Shown here: piece after piece, positions 36,297-49,027 of the stretch
How the letters are laid out: each line of letters starts with the position of its first letter
Position numbering within the stretch: the stretch's first letter is position 1
Assembly (NCBI RefSeq): GCF_003590095.1
Contig: NC_039479.1
Span: 9,486,001-9,550,000, forward strand
Direction of reading: 5' to 3'
Length of the DNA stretch: 64,000 bases
Source of the DNA: Trichoplusia ni
Taxonomy: Eukaryota > Arthropoda > Insecta > Lepidoptera > Noctuidae
Made by a program: the position numbers and the translations under genes
Notes under the pieces: model-generated
Told to the model about the DNA's origin: nothing
Database searches by the model: none
The model's input: only the letters and a program-made list of their open reading frames with translations

Positions 36297-38031
36297 GTTG
36301 GTAGGTTCAAATTTTAATAGGTGTCAATGTTATGCATTTCTTTTTGCAATTTTACAGAACCCTCATTGCTGCTTTTTTTTTACTCAGAAATCAACTTGTA
36401 TCATAAATAAAGGAAATCTCTTTTTCACGGAACCACTACACTGAATATAACAAAACAAGAACATTTCAAGTTTTCCTCTTAGTAACAATTCGATGAAAGC
36501 TTATAACTTCGTACCGCGCCGTAAATAATACATCATGCATTACGCAGTAATTATAAGCGCAATGCAGTTATACTGAACCCGTTACCCGGTATTTGCAGAT
36601 ACATATGACACACGATATTTTAAAATGCCGTGTATCGGGCGATCTGATACGTAACAGTCGTGTTGAACACGCCCATAATATCGTGATCGCACGACTGATT
36701 CCCTTTCATAATATAATTTGCTCTTTCAAATAATTTACTGTCCAGTCCCTTTACTATGCACGCTTAAAGAGAAAGTATTGTCAAAGTACAACCGAAACGG
36801 CACATTACACTGCGCATAGCGGTCTCTTGCTTCAACAATGCCATAGTCTTTGTGAAAAATCTCACAGTACTGGCGTTGCACGTTTCATTCCACGAAGGGT
36901 GGTAGAGTTGTTGCGTTTGGTTGTCAGTTTAAACTACTACGTATTGACAGTTTCATTATTTATTACTGGAAACTGATGGCTGTTTAGGTCTTGTGGTTGT
37001 CAAGGCAAAGCAAAGGTTTGCTGCTGTTTCACTCAAGGTATGACGGTTTGAGAAGTTTTCAATTTAAGCTATGAATAGTTGAGTTGAAAAACGCTGAGTG
37101 AAGTCAGGTTTAAATTGATTTTAGGCATTATTCAAACAATAGTACCAAAGCAACATATCTATCGGCTCCATCGTTCTCAAAAAAGACATGTAAAAATGAT
37201 AAAATATCCTATTTGCAGAATAAATAATTTCATTTCCGAAATTGTGTTACACTAACTAACACCTAGAACTCAAATCCTTTTAACCTATAACAAGCCAAAA
37301 CTCAAGTAAAAATATTTATATATCGGCTTATATTCGCTGACGAAATTCAATAGAAACATCTCTCAAATACGAAATATTCAGCAAACTATTAAATTAGCTG
37401 TTCAATTTTGTTTCAGCAAATAGTTTTACATCAGAAATGCTAAAATGTAATTTCAAAAGGACCGATAATAATTATTTAGCTAAACTAGCGTCCTTTTCGA
37501 AATTTCACGAGAGGTGAATAGTGTTTTGAAATTCGTTCGGAAAATATCAAAATTGAAATTCCAATTCGGCATTTTGCGTTGTTAATAAATTGTGATATTA
37601 TTGGAAGTTCGTCATTGTTGGAGGTTTAGTTTCGACGTTAATTAAGTACGGGTTAAATATTATTTCAGAGTATTTGTATGGTACCTATTTTACCTGTTTG
37701 TTTGATGATATTGTTGTTACGTTTTCTGAGACGTAAGAATGGGTTAAAAAGTTACTAAAAAATAAGAGAAAAAAGTTTTAAAAATACACTATTAAGCAAA
37801 GTTTTAAAATTATTATTGGAACTAAATATCATTATTCATTTAAAGATTCCTCGAAGATTGTTAGTTTTGCATGACAAATACATTTAACAGAATAAAAGAA
37901 CAAAAACGGAAAGACCATCAAAATCCAATAAATGTAAAAAAACACTGAACTTAAAATCGTTTGAAACTAACGATTCAAATTGTGCACTTCCAATTTAATA
38001 TCGAAATTACACTTAAACGCGGTAATTGTTC

Positions 38032-38055
38032 GGCAACCCTAATCGCAGGGTTGCC
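38032..38055. repeat. Inverted repeat GGCAACCCT / AGGGTTGCC
   Basis: Perfect 9-bp arms with a 6-nt loop (AATCGC). Repeated at 53005-53028 as part of the large duplication. Confidence 0.9.
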
Positions 38056-41000
38056 ACAGAAATGATTCTAACTATAAAACAGCGCTCATTGGTCAGTCAA
38101 TACTTCCCAATCAATATTAAAAACCACTTTAAAGCCATTATAAAGACTGATTCACGATTGCGTGTAGATATCGCTTTTGTATGAATAAATAAGCAATTCG
38201 CGGTAAGGCCGGCTGCACACGTGCGGGCAGGACATAAAGCTCGGACGTGCTCCGTAATTGTAGCAAATGATCGCGTGTGGACCGCCGACTACGTTCGACT
38301 GCTCATATTAAGATTGTGCTAGATGTTGTAATATAACTCTATGTTATTTGACAATAATCATTTGTTTTGAAATTCAAATTCGTATGTAAATAAATGAAAC
38401 AGTAATTGGTTGTAATTATTGGTCACGACAAACGAAGCTTAAAAGAGTTCGTTTAACCATTTTAATTGAATTAGTTTAGAGGTTAATTTATGTTAAGGAA
38501 TGTCTTTTGGTGTTCGTAAGGTTTTATTACGTTTTGGTTTTCAGTTATTGGACAGCTGTTATGTATGTCGACATTCTATTATGAAACTAATTGAGAAAAC
38601 GAGCATGTTTAGGATTGTTTACGCAAATTAACGAAACATATTTTTCTAACAAATATGTAATTTATAAGTAACATTCTGTTAGCCACTGCTACGAAACCAT
38701 ATTGAGTAGTACCTCTCTCATAACAGTAACACTTTAATTTTAAAAAGAATAACCAACAGGTATGAAGTTTTCAATTGCTTCAAACGTATTAACAGAATCT
38801 TGCATAAACTACAAAAATGTGTAAGATTTTGTTAAGCAATTCTAGCCATTTGCAGTGCCTTAAAATACAATTCAAAACCAAACTAAGCAGTTACACAGCT
38901 CACAAACCATAAACATTCAATGGCATCGCAACAAAAACGAAAGTACAATATAGAAACGGTACAATTTCAGTAATAGCTCTTAAACTTTCCTGAACTGAGA
39001 CTGAATACGTTATTTCTACGAAATGGCGTGATATACGTACATTTCGTCATGTCTGAACCCCGGCCGTGCCCGGATTACTCAATTAGTTCACTCTATTGTT
39101 TACGAATGGACAAAAGTTGTACGCTTGTTCGTGTGCTAATGGGGCTGAGGCTTTCTTGTGTACGCCTTGGAGATCTTACGTCTGATGTATTGAAGTCCTA
39201 ATCTTTAATGGTTTACTTCATTTCTGTTTGACGTTTTGCCTCATTTAGCGCTTTTGAGCTAAGGGCCAAGAAGAATTATTTAGAAGGTTGTTGAGAGTTT
39301 TTTTTACCTGCAAGTTTATAATATACTTGACGAAACATGATCGGATGACTAAGAACATTTAAAACTGGACTCTATCTTTTTGTTGAGACGTCGTATTTTC
39401 ACTGTTTGATGTTAACTGCAGTATGTGGTCTCGTTTCCATAACAGCAACAGTGCTTTCAGCTATGGAATAACCTGAGGAGCTTCTTGCCAGTTTTTTTTC
39501 CATATTTGCGCATCTAGAGTCATTATATGTTACATACGTTTCTAATTATTCTTGAGTGTTATTTATGATATTTCTTTATTTTGATGTTAAGGGCTCAAAG
39601 AACAGAAAAAATCAATCTTAACATTACACACTATAAGTGAATTAAAGACTGTAAACAAAAATTTCAATCTACCAACGACTTAGCAATCCATTTTCGCTGG
39701 TGAATATTTTAAAAGCAAACCAAGTGAACAAAGTCTTTATAATCTAAAATCACGTGCGATCGACGCAATCTATCGTCGTCGGGTCGTTCGGCAAATGTTT
39801 ACCAGTCGATTACGAACCCCGCCTTTAGCACATACATTCAATGTTGTCCTTTCATATGTATAATGGAAATAGTTTTACTGAATTTCATTATTTAATGGAT
39901 TTTGTGTCGAATTAGAATTAGAATTTTTGAATTCGATTTTTGAGAACGAGTTAGAATTTGATAGATAAAGATTTGTTCTGTTATAACTTTTAAAAGATAG
40001 TCTAGCTTGATTTGCGTCTTTTTGATGACTAGAGTGTCTTTTTAAGAAAAAATAATAATTGTTTTTTGTGTATAAAGTTGCCTAAACTTAGAATCAGCTC
40101 ATTTACCAGAAACGGTGTTACAATATGTTACCAAGATTTGAGATAATTTCCCAAATTTTTAAAATCCTTCGTTACCTTATTTTTCGTAATCAAAGCTTTA
40201 TATAAGAACCTACTTCTTAAATATACAAAGAAAATACCATTCTAAGCTTATTAAAACCGACACTTTAAGATAAAAGATATTCCCAAAACGCCGTCTCAAA
40301 TCTTTTCTCTATTAATTAAAATTTAAAGGAACGGGGCATGCCGAAATGTAATTTCGTGAGCCCCCTGTCATTCATTAAAAAAGGTATCACGGAAAGCAAT
40401 AAGGCGCCGATACGGCAAACAATCTCTGAATATAATAGACGTTTAATCCACACAGCAAAGTAATTTAAAGAAAAATAACATTAGCAATTCAGATTACTTC
40501 TCTATCGGGAGCCTTTATTAACTGTCAAACTGGGAAAAGTGAGGACCAAAACAAATTGACTTTGTAAAGGTCGCCACTTGATCGCTGAACTCGGTTCTAT
40601 GAAGATGATGTCATTTTCCTCCGGAGGCTTTGCTTTTTTAAGCAACTATAGTGCACTGTATACATGGTGCATATGTCAAATCTCCTTTTTCAATCAAGAA
40701 CCTAAGAGCAAAGAAGACACATAAAAGGATAATTATATAAAGATAACACGTTTGACCTCCTGGCGTAGGTTATTGCTTGATACTAAATTAAGATATTGAA
40801 ATCGAAATTAAGATTATCAACTCATTTTATTTAATAACACAATGAAATCCGTTTGTTATTTACCCATTTTCAATTTGATTACAGCGACAAATTTAGTCAT
40901 TCTATTGATAAATAACTTTGGTTATTGTTTAATTGGAATGCTTTTGGTGTACTTGAATCCGCCAACTATTTCATACTTACATATGTAACATATGTTGTGC

Positions 41001-41436
41001 ATGTAGCATAGCTGTCATACATAAATTTATTGATACAAAAAGATAGTAAAATTGACTTGTGTAACACAGTCATTAAAATTTAAACGCTGCCGCGCTGTTC
41101 AAATTTGAAAACAATCATCATATGAAAGATAGGCGTTTTTTAAATTTAAAAGTGCCAAAACAAGAAAACTCTTTGATACGGCAACAGTGATTTAGACTAT
41201 CAGATATTTCTGTTATTTTACTGATAACCTTATAACTAGGTCCAACTTCTGCGTGACTCAAAAACAGCTCTATTATACACATTTACTCAAACAAATCTTA
41301 AGATCTAAATATTAAGGTATATAATATTTTTAGTTTTTATGTCTTACTGGTGGACTAATAAACGAGTATCACAGCTAATTGGAAGCGGGATAATGGTGTG
41401 CGAGGAGATTGCGGATGGTATGTGCTCGTAAATTAA

Positions 41437-41465
41437 GGGGAGGGGGGAGGGGAACGGGGAAAGGG
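41437..41465 (+). other. Potential G-quadruplex tract
   Basis: G runs of 4, 6, 4, 4 and 3 separated by 1 to 3 bases (GGGGAGGGGGGAGGGG, then AACGGGGAAAGGG). This meets the usual G3+N1-7 pattern and is exceptional in this AT-rich DNA. Copied at 56411-56439. Confidence 0.75.
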
Positions 41466-42378
41466 AGCTAGAACATTAGGGCCGTTGAAGGATAACCCGC
41501 AATTTGGGAACTTTTTACTTTCTTATCTTGTATTGGGATGCGTCTTGTTGATTAGTGAAATGAATTGATTGCTTTTTTGTGTAGAATTAAGTGGCAGGTT
41601 TTGTTCGATTGAGTTGTAGTAGTATGTACGGATTATAAAGTATTTTCGTTTGGTCTATAGATATATTTGTTAGGAATTTGTAACAGTGGTCTACTTAAAA
41701 ACTCTAGAATTGTTACTTCGAATTGATTAGTTAGCGATAATAACAATTTATCAAATAATTTCATGTTTTGATATTTTTTGTTCTGTTATTATATTATGCT
41801 CCGTCATCATTACACATCCATATTATGTTTTCAAACACTCAAAATAACAATCGTGGATATCAATTACAGTAAATAAAATTGAATTATTATGGCTTTGAAT
41901 AGACCTCAATAAAACCGCGGAATATTTTATTACCGGGTATAATTTTCAAAACCCAACACTTTTTTCCGTAACACGATGAGTATTCGAGAAATCATTAATA
42001 TAGATTGTATTCAAACGTCCTATTTTAATAAAGTGAAATCCATACGTTTTTGTTTTGGTTTCTCTTTTTTGTTTTCTTTGTGTTGTGAATACTAATTATG
42101 ATCATAATTATCTTGATAACTTTAGTCTCAACGTTCACATAAAGTATATTCGTAGAAAGATGCATATATCACAGGTTTAATTGTAAAAACATTTAAAATA
42201 TTCGCATCAGTGCTTCAGTATTTTTTTTTTCAACATAACAAAAAGTCTGTTTCAACAGTTCAATCATGAAACTAAATCCCAAAAATTTGCATGAACTTCC
42301 ATTTTCCAAAGATGGATTCCACAAATTCAGAATCCAGGTTTCCTCACTTGGTGATCAATGCTCAAAACCTTTCCTATA

Positions 42379-42421
42379 CGGTAAGAGGCCTGTACCTAGC
42401 AGCGGGACTTATAAAGACTAG
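42379..42421 (+). mobile_element. LINE 3'-end remnant
   Basis: AAGAGGCCTGTACCTAGCAG followed by CGGGACTTATAAAGACTAGTTAA resembles the sense 3' end of lepidopteran LINEs ('AGGCCTGTACCCAGCAGTGGGACGTATATAGGCTG'). Short and diverged. Copied at 57353-57395. Confidence 0.45.
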
Positions 42422-42718
42422 TTAACCGCCTTCAAAAATATAAGAGGGTCCTATTAGTTCCAAGTGAGATCATAACACACAACGAAATATACGAACACCC
42501 ATTACACATCGAACGTCAGAACACATCCACTAATATTTGAGACATCGATACTTCGATTCAATTTTGTTAATTGGTAACGTGACGCGTGTATTTCACGGCA
42601 ACTATTAATTAATGAGAACCTGTAATCGAATATATTCTGTATTTAGGAAGCTATCGTGTCTGTTTACTATAAGTTGTGTTTGCTTGATAAATAATAAGAA
42701 ATAACTTTGAATGACGTA

Positions 42719-42937
42719 TCACCTAATACGAGGTATATATTGACCAAGATAGAATTTCAACCCACTCAGCTTATCAGGGTCTTCTGCTGGACTTAAACTT
42801 CCCACAAGTAACACCGCAACAGGAAAGGGCCTCCGCCGGCCGTCACCGTTTAAAACTATAATTTTTCCGTTTTGGAAGCAAGGTTGACCAACACACGATC
42901 TAGAGCGGCGTCTTGCTATCAAAAATGCAACAAACAT
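42719..42937 (-). other. 72-codon open frame, unsupported
   Basis: An open minus-strand frame of 72 codons, slightly richer in G+C than its surroundings and with a plausible amino-acid mix (arginine-rich start, then a PFPVAVLLVGSLSP stretch). I recognise no family. In the duplicated copy one T is missing from the TTTT run at 42870-42873, which shifts the frame. Either it is not a gene or one copy has a sequencing error. Listed so that it is not over-called. Confidence 0.15.
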
Positions 42938-43110
42938 TAAAAGGAGATCTAGGCGTTTGGGTCCTAATGCATTCTAATTAAACTACCTTTCTCTCTTTTA
43001 AAGATACAAAGAAAAATGCCAACTAAATAATCCCTAATAATGATCTATCTTGACGTGTTAATGCATGATAATAAGAATATTAAACTGCATGATGAATGTT
43101 CCCTCCGAAA

Positions 43111-43213
43111 ATTAAGATATCTCGGCCGCCATAAATTATAGATGAAACGCATTTACGGACGGCGGCCATGTTTTTGTCCACCCTACACGGATGTCACTGT
43201 ACGGTCGGCATGA
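43111..43213 (+). repeat. Diverged ~100-bp unit, copy A
   Basis: Begins ATTAAGATATCTCGGCCGCC and continues with ATAAATTATAGATG...CGGCGGCCATGTTTTTGTCC and ACCCTACACGG. It shares an ordered series of words with units B (43575-43680) and C (44208-44297): ATTAAGATATC, then TAAAT, then GGC...TGTTTTTG, then ACCCTAC. Together they look like three diverged insertions or a spaced tandem of one unknown repeat. Copied at 58084-58186. Confidence 0.6.
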
Positions 43214-43574
43214 AAAACTTACATTTAACTTTTGTCACTGGAATTGATACTAGAATGTTTTTTTGTTTCTTGTTTTTTATTTCTTTCAATACCTGTTAAA
43301 ACTAAAATATAATATTTGACACGAATGCCATTTGATCTAAATCCAAGACCAGTCATTTTATTCTAAGTATTATGATTTCACAGAAAATGACATTCAAATA
43401 ACTGTCTTAAAAAATATTTCCTCGAGCGACGCAATTACATTACGATTGCGAAAACCACAAAAATACACATATTGAAAACAAACAAAAAGATCAATTCACG
43501 ATACTACCATCTGACGTCACACGACCGCCATATTTTAAAATATCAGCGAGATCCACAGGAACATGAAAAGTTTT

Positions 43575-43680
43575 ATTAAGATATCCACTGAAGTCGTAAA
43601 TCATTGGACGAAATGCAATTGTAGCCGCTGACTGTTTGGCTGACCCTACTCGAACTCGACCGTCATATTGTACAGTTTGC
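43575..43680 (+). repeat. Diverged ~100-bp unit, copy B
   Basis: Begins ATTAAGATATCCACTGAAGT, then CGTAAATCATTGGACG, then GCCGCTGACTGTTTGGCTGA and CCCTACTCG. It is the most diverged of the three units and overlaps a 63-codon minus-strand open frame. Copied at 58548-58653. Confidence 0.5.
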
Positions 43681-44207
43681 AAAAGACATTAAGGAAAATA
43701 TTTTTTTTTGTTTTATTTTTTTGTGTCACTGAATGTGTTAGTGAATTAGATAATGTGGAAATTTATGGGTGGGTGACGAGGAGGGATACAGGAAATAGGA
43801 GTAGTGTGTTGTCGATGGTGGTTCATTTTTGAATTCGTTTATTTATTATAGTTTGTTTAATTTTTTGCTTTGTTATTTATTTTGTAATAACTTGAAGAAA
43901 AACTGAGATGGTACTGGGTTTGAATAAAGTTTTCATTACAGATTAGTGATACATACCCTAAGAAATTTATTAAAATCGATAAATGATTCCGATTTATTCG
44001 TTTTCTTAGCAAACTTTGCTGAAAAACATAACACCATTGAAATCCCTTTTAAAGAAAAAAGAACAAATACCATACCTCCGCATTTCCGCGCAAAAAAACA
44101 CCCGCTAAACTGTCGAGCTGAACTCGTATACTGCATCGTTATACCGTCCCCAAAAAAGGCCGGTAAACCCTAAAATGTAGAGATAAGTTACATATGTGCG
44201 GAGTGAT

Positions 44208-44297
44208 ATTAAGATATCCAGTGGCCGCAATAAATCATCGGTGTGCGTTTGCGGCAATGTTTTTGTCGACCCTACCCTACGGACAGGTTATTACTAT
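44208..44297 (+). repeat. Diverged ~100-bp unit, copy C
   Basis: Begins ATTAAGATATCCAGTGGCCG, then CAATAAATCATCGGTG, then GCGGCAATGTTTTTGTCGAC and CCTACCCTACGG. It is closest to unit A in its second half and to unit B near its start. Copied at 59181-59270. Confidence 0.58.
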
Positions 44298-47218
44298 CCC
44301 CACACGAGTGCGCGACAGTTATCGGTGCGGGTTTTTTAAGTATTCAGGAAAATCGTATGCTTTATTTTTGAGTCAAGGAAATGTTACACTTGTTTTGCGT
44401 TACATACTCATTTTATGTACGTCCCTTATTTTTGTCTAAAGGATAGAGGAGATTTCTCATGCAATAGTTAGAGCACATGTACATATTTACTCTTTGATGC
44501 TATACTGTAGTGTAATCTGAAATTTGAAGTAAAGTTACAATAACTATATCCTACGGTATCTGATCTCTTTAAGGTGTCTAGTTAAAAAAAAAAAACTCCT
44601 TGTAACACGATGCATACTTAAGAATATTAAGAACTTAATTTCAAGAAGAAAAAAAGGTAATTATTAATGTCCAATTTTAATACAAAACCTTTTTCACTTA
44701 CAACCTTCGTAGACCACAACGTGACAATTAATTCGACCATTATCCGGCGTCTATATCTTGGAGCGCGGTAGTTCTATCTCCGAGCATTCGGTAACTGTTG
44801 GAGACAGATGAAAAGTGTTTTATGGGGCTGCCTTAATGTGCTGCCACTTGAATGGAAACCTCATTTTATGGTTTAAACTTTAAAAATGCTAACGTAAGTG
44901 AATGTGGTTAATAGTTTCATAAGAATGGATTAGTCTCCTGATATGCGTAATGTTATGTGAAGTTTTGCCACTCACCATTTAAAATGCAAGTAGCTGAATA
45001 GGTACCGTATTTACATATTTTTTTGTATATAATTAGGTTTTAAAAGTCCACACGTTTATAATCAAAATCATTGCGATTAACAAAAAAAAAATGACAACAT
45101 TTTTCATGTAGGTAGTTACATGAAATGCAAAGAAAACTCAACTAGTACGATCTAGCAGGACATTTATTGCCGCGGGATCAAACTTGTTTTCGTTATAGCA
45201 GTAAGCTGACCGCATCAACCCATCTCAGCTATAAAGGGGTGGTACACCAACATTCCGTTAAATTTCACTTTACGTACTGAGCCCTCGGCCCTTGGTTTTG
45301 AGTGAGGACCCTGTAGCACGATGTTGACAGCAAAACTAAATAGAGATATCGCAAAACAAATGCGTATAAGCGTAAATGCTACATGGTACGGAGGCAGACA
45401 AAGACATCTCTATATTTTCTTCCTTCTGTGAATCTGTATTTCGGACTAAATAATAATGTATGAGGTAAAAGGGTTTCCTAGTATCTACGTGGAACGTGTA
45501 TTTTCTTTCATATAATATCTTTAGCAGTAAGGCCTTGAGTGTTGACCCCTATGTATATCAGTGTCCGGAAAAAATCCTTTCGTAAGATTAACCTAACATT
45601 TACGTCAACCGTCATTAAAAGTCACATTACACACACATACGGTTCTACACACGTTAGAAACTTTAAGCGTGTGTGTGTATTATTTAAAAAAAGAGCAGCC
45701 CTTTCTGTTGCGGACATTATTTAATCCGATACCCCTACCATTGGCTATAAAGTCACGGTAACGAGGTACGGAAGGGTCCAACTATCATCGTTTTTACGCG
45801 AGTCGATAAACGCGAGTGGCGACGTTAACTCGACCCTTGCGGATGAATGGCGAGTTACTTCCTGAGTAGGGGCTGTGGTTAAACGGTCATGTTATTTTTT
45901 TGTTTTCTTTTTGCGGTGGTGAATTAAATTGGATGTGAGAGAATGTTGTCTCTGAGCTATGTTTATTTTGTTCGGAAACAAAACTCATCTTTAAAGAACT
46001 GATTGATTTTATTGCTCCTTTATGTAGTCTTCTTTTAAATACGTATTACAATCTCCTATTTTTCAGTAAATACAGCTAGTATTCCCCAACTTAACATTTC
46101 TTGACATTTGCAAACTATTCCCATTGTCGTTTAAAAGCCGGTTATAATAGTTCCAGTAAGAGGGGTCAAGTATGACTTAACAATCGGTTCGGGTATCAAG
46201 AGCTCTATAAATAAATTTCAATTTCATTAATTACAGGAAGCTACAACCTATATTCAGTTAGATTTTGAATCCGTAAATAGTTTTGTTTAAGTACCTTTGT
46301 AATTACCGTGCTTTTATAACTTTGAAAGATTATTCGATCGAAGGTTGAAAGGGTAGAAATAATAAATGATGAAATCATTGACGAACATTTATAGGACAAC
46401 AATGTATTTCTCACTCTTAACAAGTTGTTCTTAGACACATAATGTCCATGGCTTTCTTAAATATCAATTTAGACCACAAAACCTTCGAGAGACTTTCCGG
46501 CGACGTACAACAAACGAAAGTTTCAGTATCCCATAATTTTCATACAAAATTATTCACGCTATCTCCTTCCAGCGCTAACAGTCCATTGACCTCACACATG
46601 AATGAACAACAATCCTTCAAAACAAAGCCGTAATCTTTCATTCACTCATTCATTTCACTTCACCGCACCAATAAAAACGCCGTAAAACGTCTCGTCACCG
46701 CACTTCTGACACATTTAACAAGGAAATGCTTTAGAAAGTGTAACCGCCATTACTGGTGAACATACGTATATTAGGGGCTTTTAAAACCGCTCGCGACTGT
46801 AATTTGTGACTAAACGTCGATGGAAAGATTACCACTACCCTCTTGTAAGCGACGAAATGTCGGTAAATGTGGAGAAAGGAAATTATTAGCTGATATTTTT
46901 CATGTATAGGAATGTTGTTGCTATTAGTCAACATCAAAAAACTTTTCAAAAATTTGTTCAGGATATGTAAACAAAGGCAGCTTTTCGAAGTAAAAAGATA
47001 TTCTGTTTATATGACCAAAATAATTTTCGGGTGTTCTGGATTAAGCTAAAAATAGCCCAAACCATCGTAGTAAATTACTCGGATACCATTATTAATATCT
47101 TATGGTACAAAAAATATAAATCTAAATGATTTTTTCAGTTCTGTGATATTTAAAGAGCTTACAATTCAAAACAACTGGTTATTTCATAATATTCAGTACA
47201 CTGCCAACATTGACACAT

Positions 47219-47276
47219 TGACGCTGACGCACGGTTTGACGTCTGACGTGGTCCAATCAGGAATGCCTGTCATTGG
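47219..47276. promoter_or_regulatory. Cluster of four TGACG sites and two CCAAT boxes
   Basis: TGACG occurs at 47219, 47225, 47237 and 47244, followed by CCAAT at 47253-47257 and ATTGG (inverted CCAAT) at 47272-47276. This is a dense arrangement of CREB/ATF-type half-sites and NF-Y-type boxes, the sort found in proximal promoters. No TATA box or downstream conserved gene supports a promoter; an 82-codon frame overlapping it (47143-47391) has no known domain. Copied at 62192-62249. Confidence 0.25.
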
Positions 47277-49027
47277 TCAATCAAGTTGTAAGCTGTCGTT
47301 GCGGCTGTCGATAGCAGTGCAAAATCATTATGTGGGTCTGTCGGTCTGTCAAGACTCAGCTGTTGGCGACTCGAGTGACATGTTCAACTGAAGATGTATT
47401 TTGATAGGTGGTTTTGTTGACGAAGATGTATCAGGAATTTGGTAGGGTTTTTCGACGTGTTTTGGTATTGGTGTTATTCGTAATGGGAGGTTGGTGGAAT
47501 AAAAGTAAAAAAAAATAAATTCTTTTCTTAATTTAACTTATGTCTTTCAATTTACGGGAGAAGAAACGCAGTCCTTTTTAAAGTCGTTCTTGATTACAGG
47601 TCTTGATCTGGGCTTTTTGAGTCCAAACATGAAAAAAACTTACTATTATCGTTATTTATTAATATAAACTTATTTACTTTGTGAATAATAAGCAGAAAAT
47701 GAAATTTTATTCTAACAATACGCAAAGGAAATGTTCATTTAAGTAAGAATACAACTCTACAAACAAAAACAAAATATACAAACACATATACATATATACA
47801 CATGGTTGTAATTCGATAGAAACATACAAAAAAACACTCATTATTATTCTAAAGCATAGCAGGAAGTAATCAAACGAAAATGTAATTGTCATCGCGCATA
47901 ACATTTGCTGAATCTAATTTATTCACGGGGCGCTGCGTCTGGGCGTTACTAGGAGTGCGTACGAGATACATCGCCTCGGTGATTTATTTATGAGTTTGTG
48001 CAAATTTTGTTATGTTGGGCTTAAGGCCGTGTGATGGCCCACTGACCGAGTTACGATTCAATGTCGGAGTGAGTTTCGTAGGTGTTGAGTAGGAGGTGCT
48101 TTTCACATTTTTGGTAGTCTTTTTACGATTTTGTTTGTTGACTCTTCTCGTCTCTAAGATTTAAAATTAGTTTAGGTTCTGCCTTGAATAAGTTTGCTAG
48201 AAACATCTGTATGATGAACGAAGAAAAAAATAACAAACACTGTTGTGTCGGTTATATACCAGTCAGTGACGTACTGATTGTTCAAATATTGATATGTTAA
48301 ACATGTTATCTAAATTTGCATATTATATATTCAGCAGCTTTATGTCGTCGGAAAATGATTATATTAAGTTAACATATACGAAATGGTGTGTTAAGGCTTT
48401 CATTTTTCCAAAACCTAAAAAGAAACAGCTGGTACTAAAATAGAACAATAGTAGCGAAACAATGTAGCAATAGCGAGACAAATTGTAGCAGTAATGAGTA
48501 ATTGTATTAAGAGCAGCAAATCCAATAGACGAGTGTTTTATTAGCTTTGTTAGGCATTCGTTTGTGTTTATAGTTATTTTTAATAATTTTCTGCTTTAAG
48601 GGAATGTTAAGAAAGAGTATTTACTATACAATTGGGTTGACAAAAAATTATTGGTTTAAAATAAACCTTTTTACTTCACCATTAGACTTCGCAATACTAT
48701 GTTGTATCTACTTAGGAATAAAGAACTTAACGGAATCTTTTACCATAAGTCCGTGAACGAAAAAGTAAAAAAGCCGGAAAAGTACTAGTTAAAATCGCAA
48801 AACTATGGCATATTTCATACAAATAGGCAAAGACAATATGAAGAAACAAATGGTCACCCACCAAATTTGGGACTGTATCAACCGTTACTTCGTTGTTATA
48901 ACTTCAACAGAAACAAGAAATATCTTTAAATTTTAACTGTGTAGCTATTGCAATTTATAAGATGCAACTTGGTGACAGATGAGAAGATAGATGGATTAAC
49001 ACGTTTTTACTCTCTCGTACGGAACCC

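Larger units (their letters stand above)
36743..49027 (+). repeat. First copy of a 12.3-kb direct duplication
   Basis: This interval matches 51719-64000 base for base apart from seven one-base homopolymer differences. The offset is 14976 at the left end and 14973 at the right end, accounted for exactly by five deletions and two insertions in the second copy. The left boundary is sharp: 36742 and 51718 differ and nothing to their left matches. The right boundary is not reached, because the second copy is still matching when the window ends. The DNA is AT-rich and non-coding, with the minor features listed separately. The most likely reading is an assembly overlap, not a biological duplication. 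Confidence 0.97.

Noticed and set aside
43491..43682. 63-codon minus-strand frame, identical in both large copies
   Set aside because: It lies over diverged repeat unit B; identity between the copies only reflects the 12-kb duplication.
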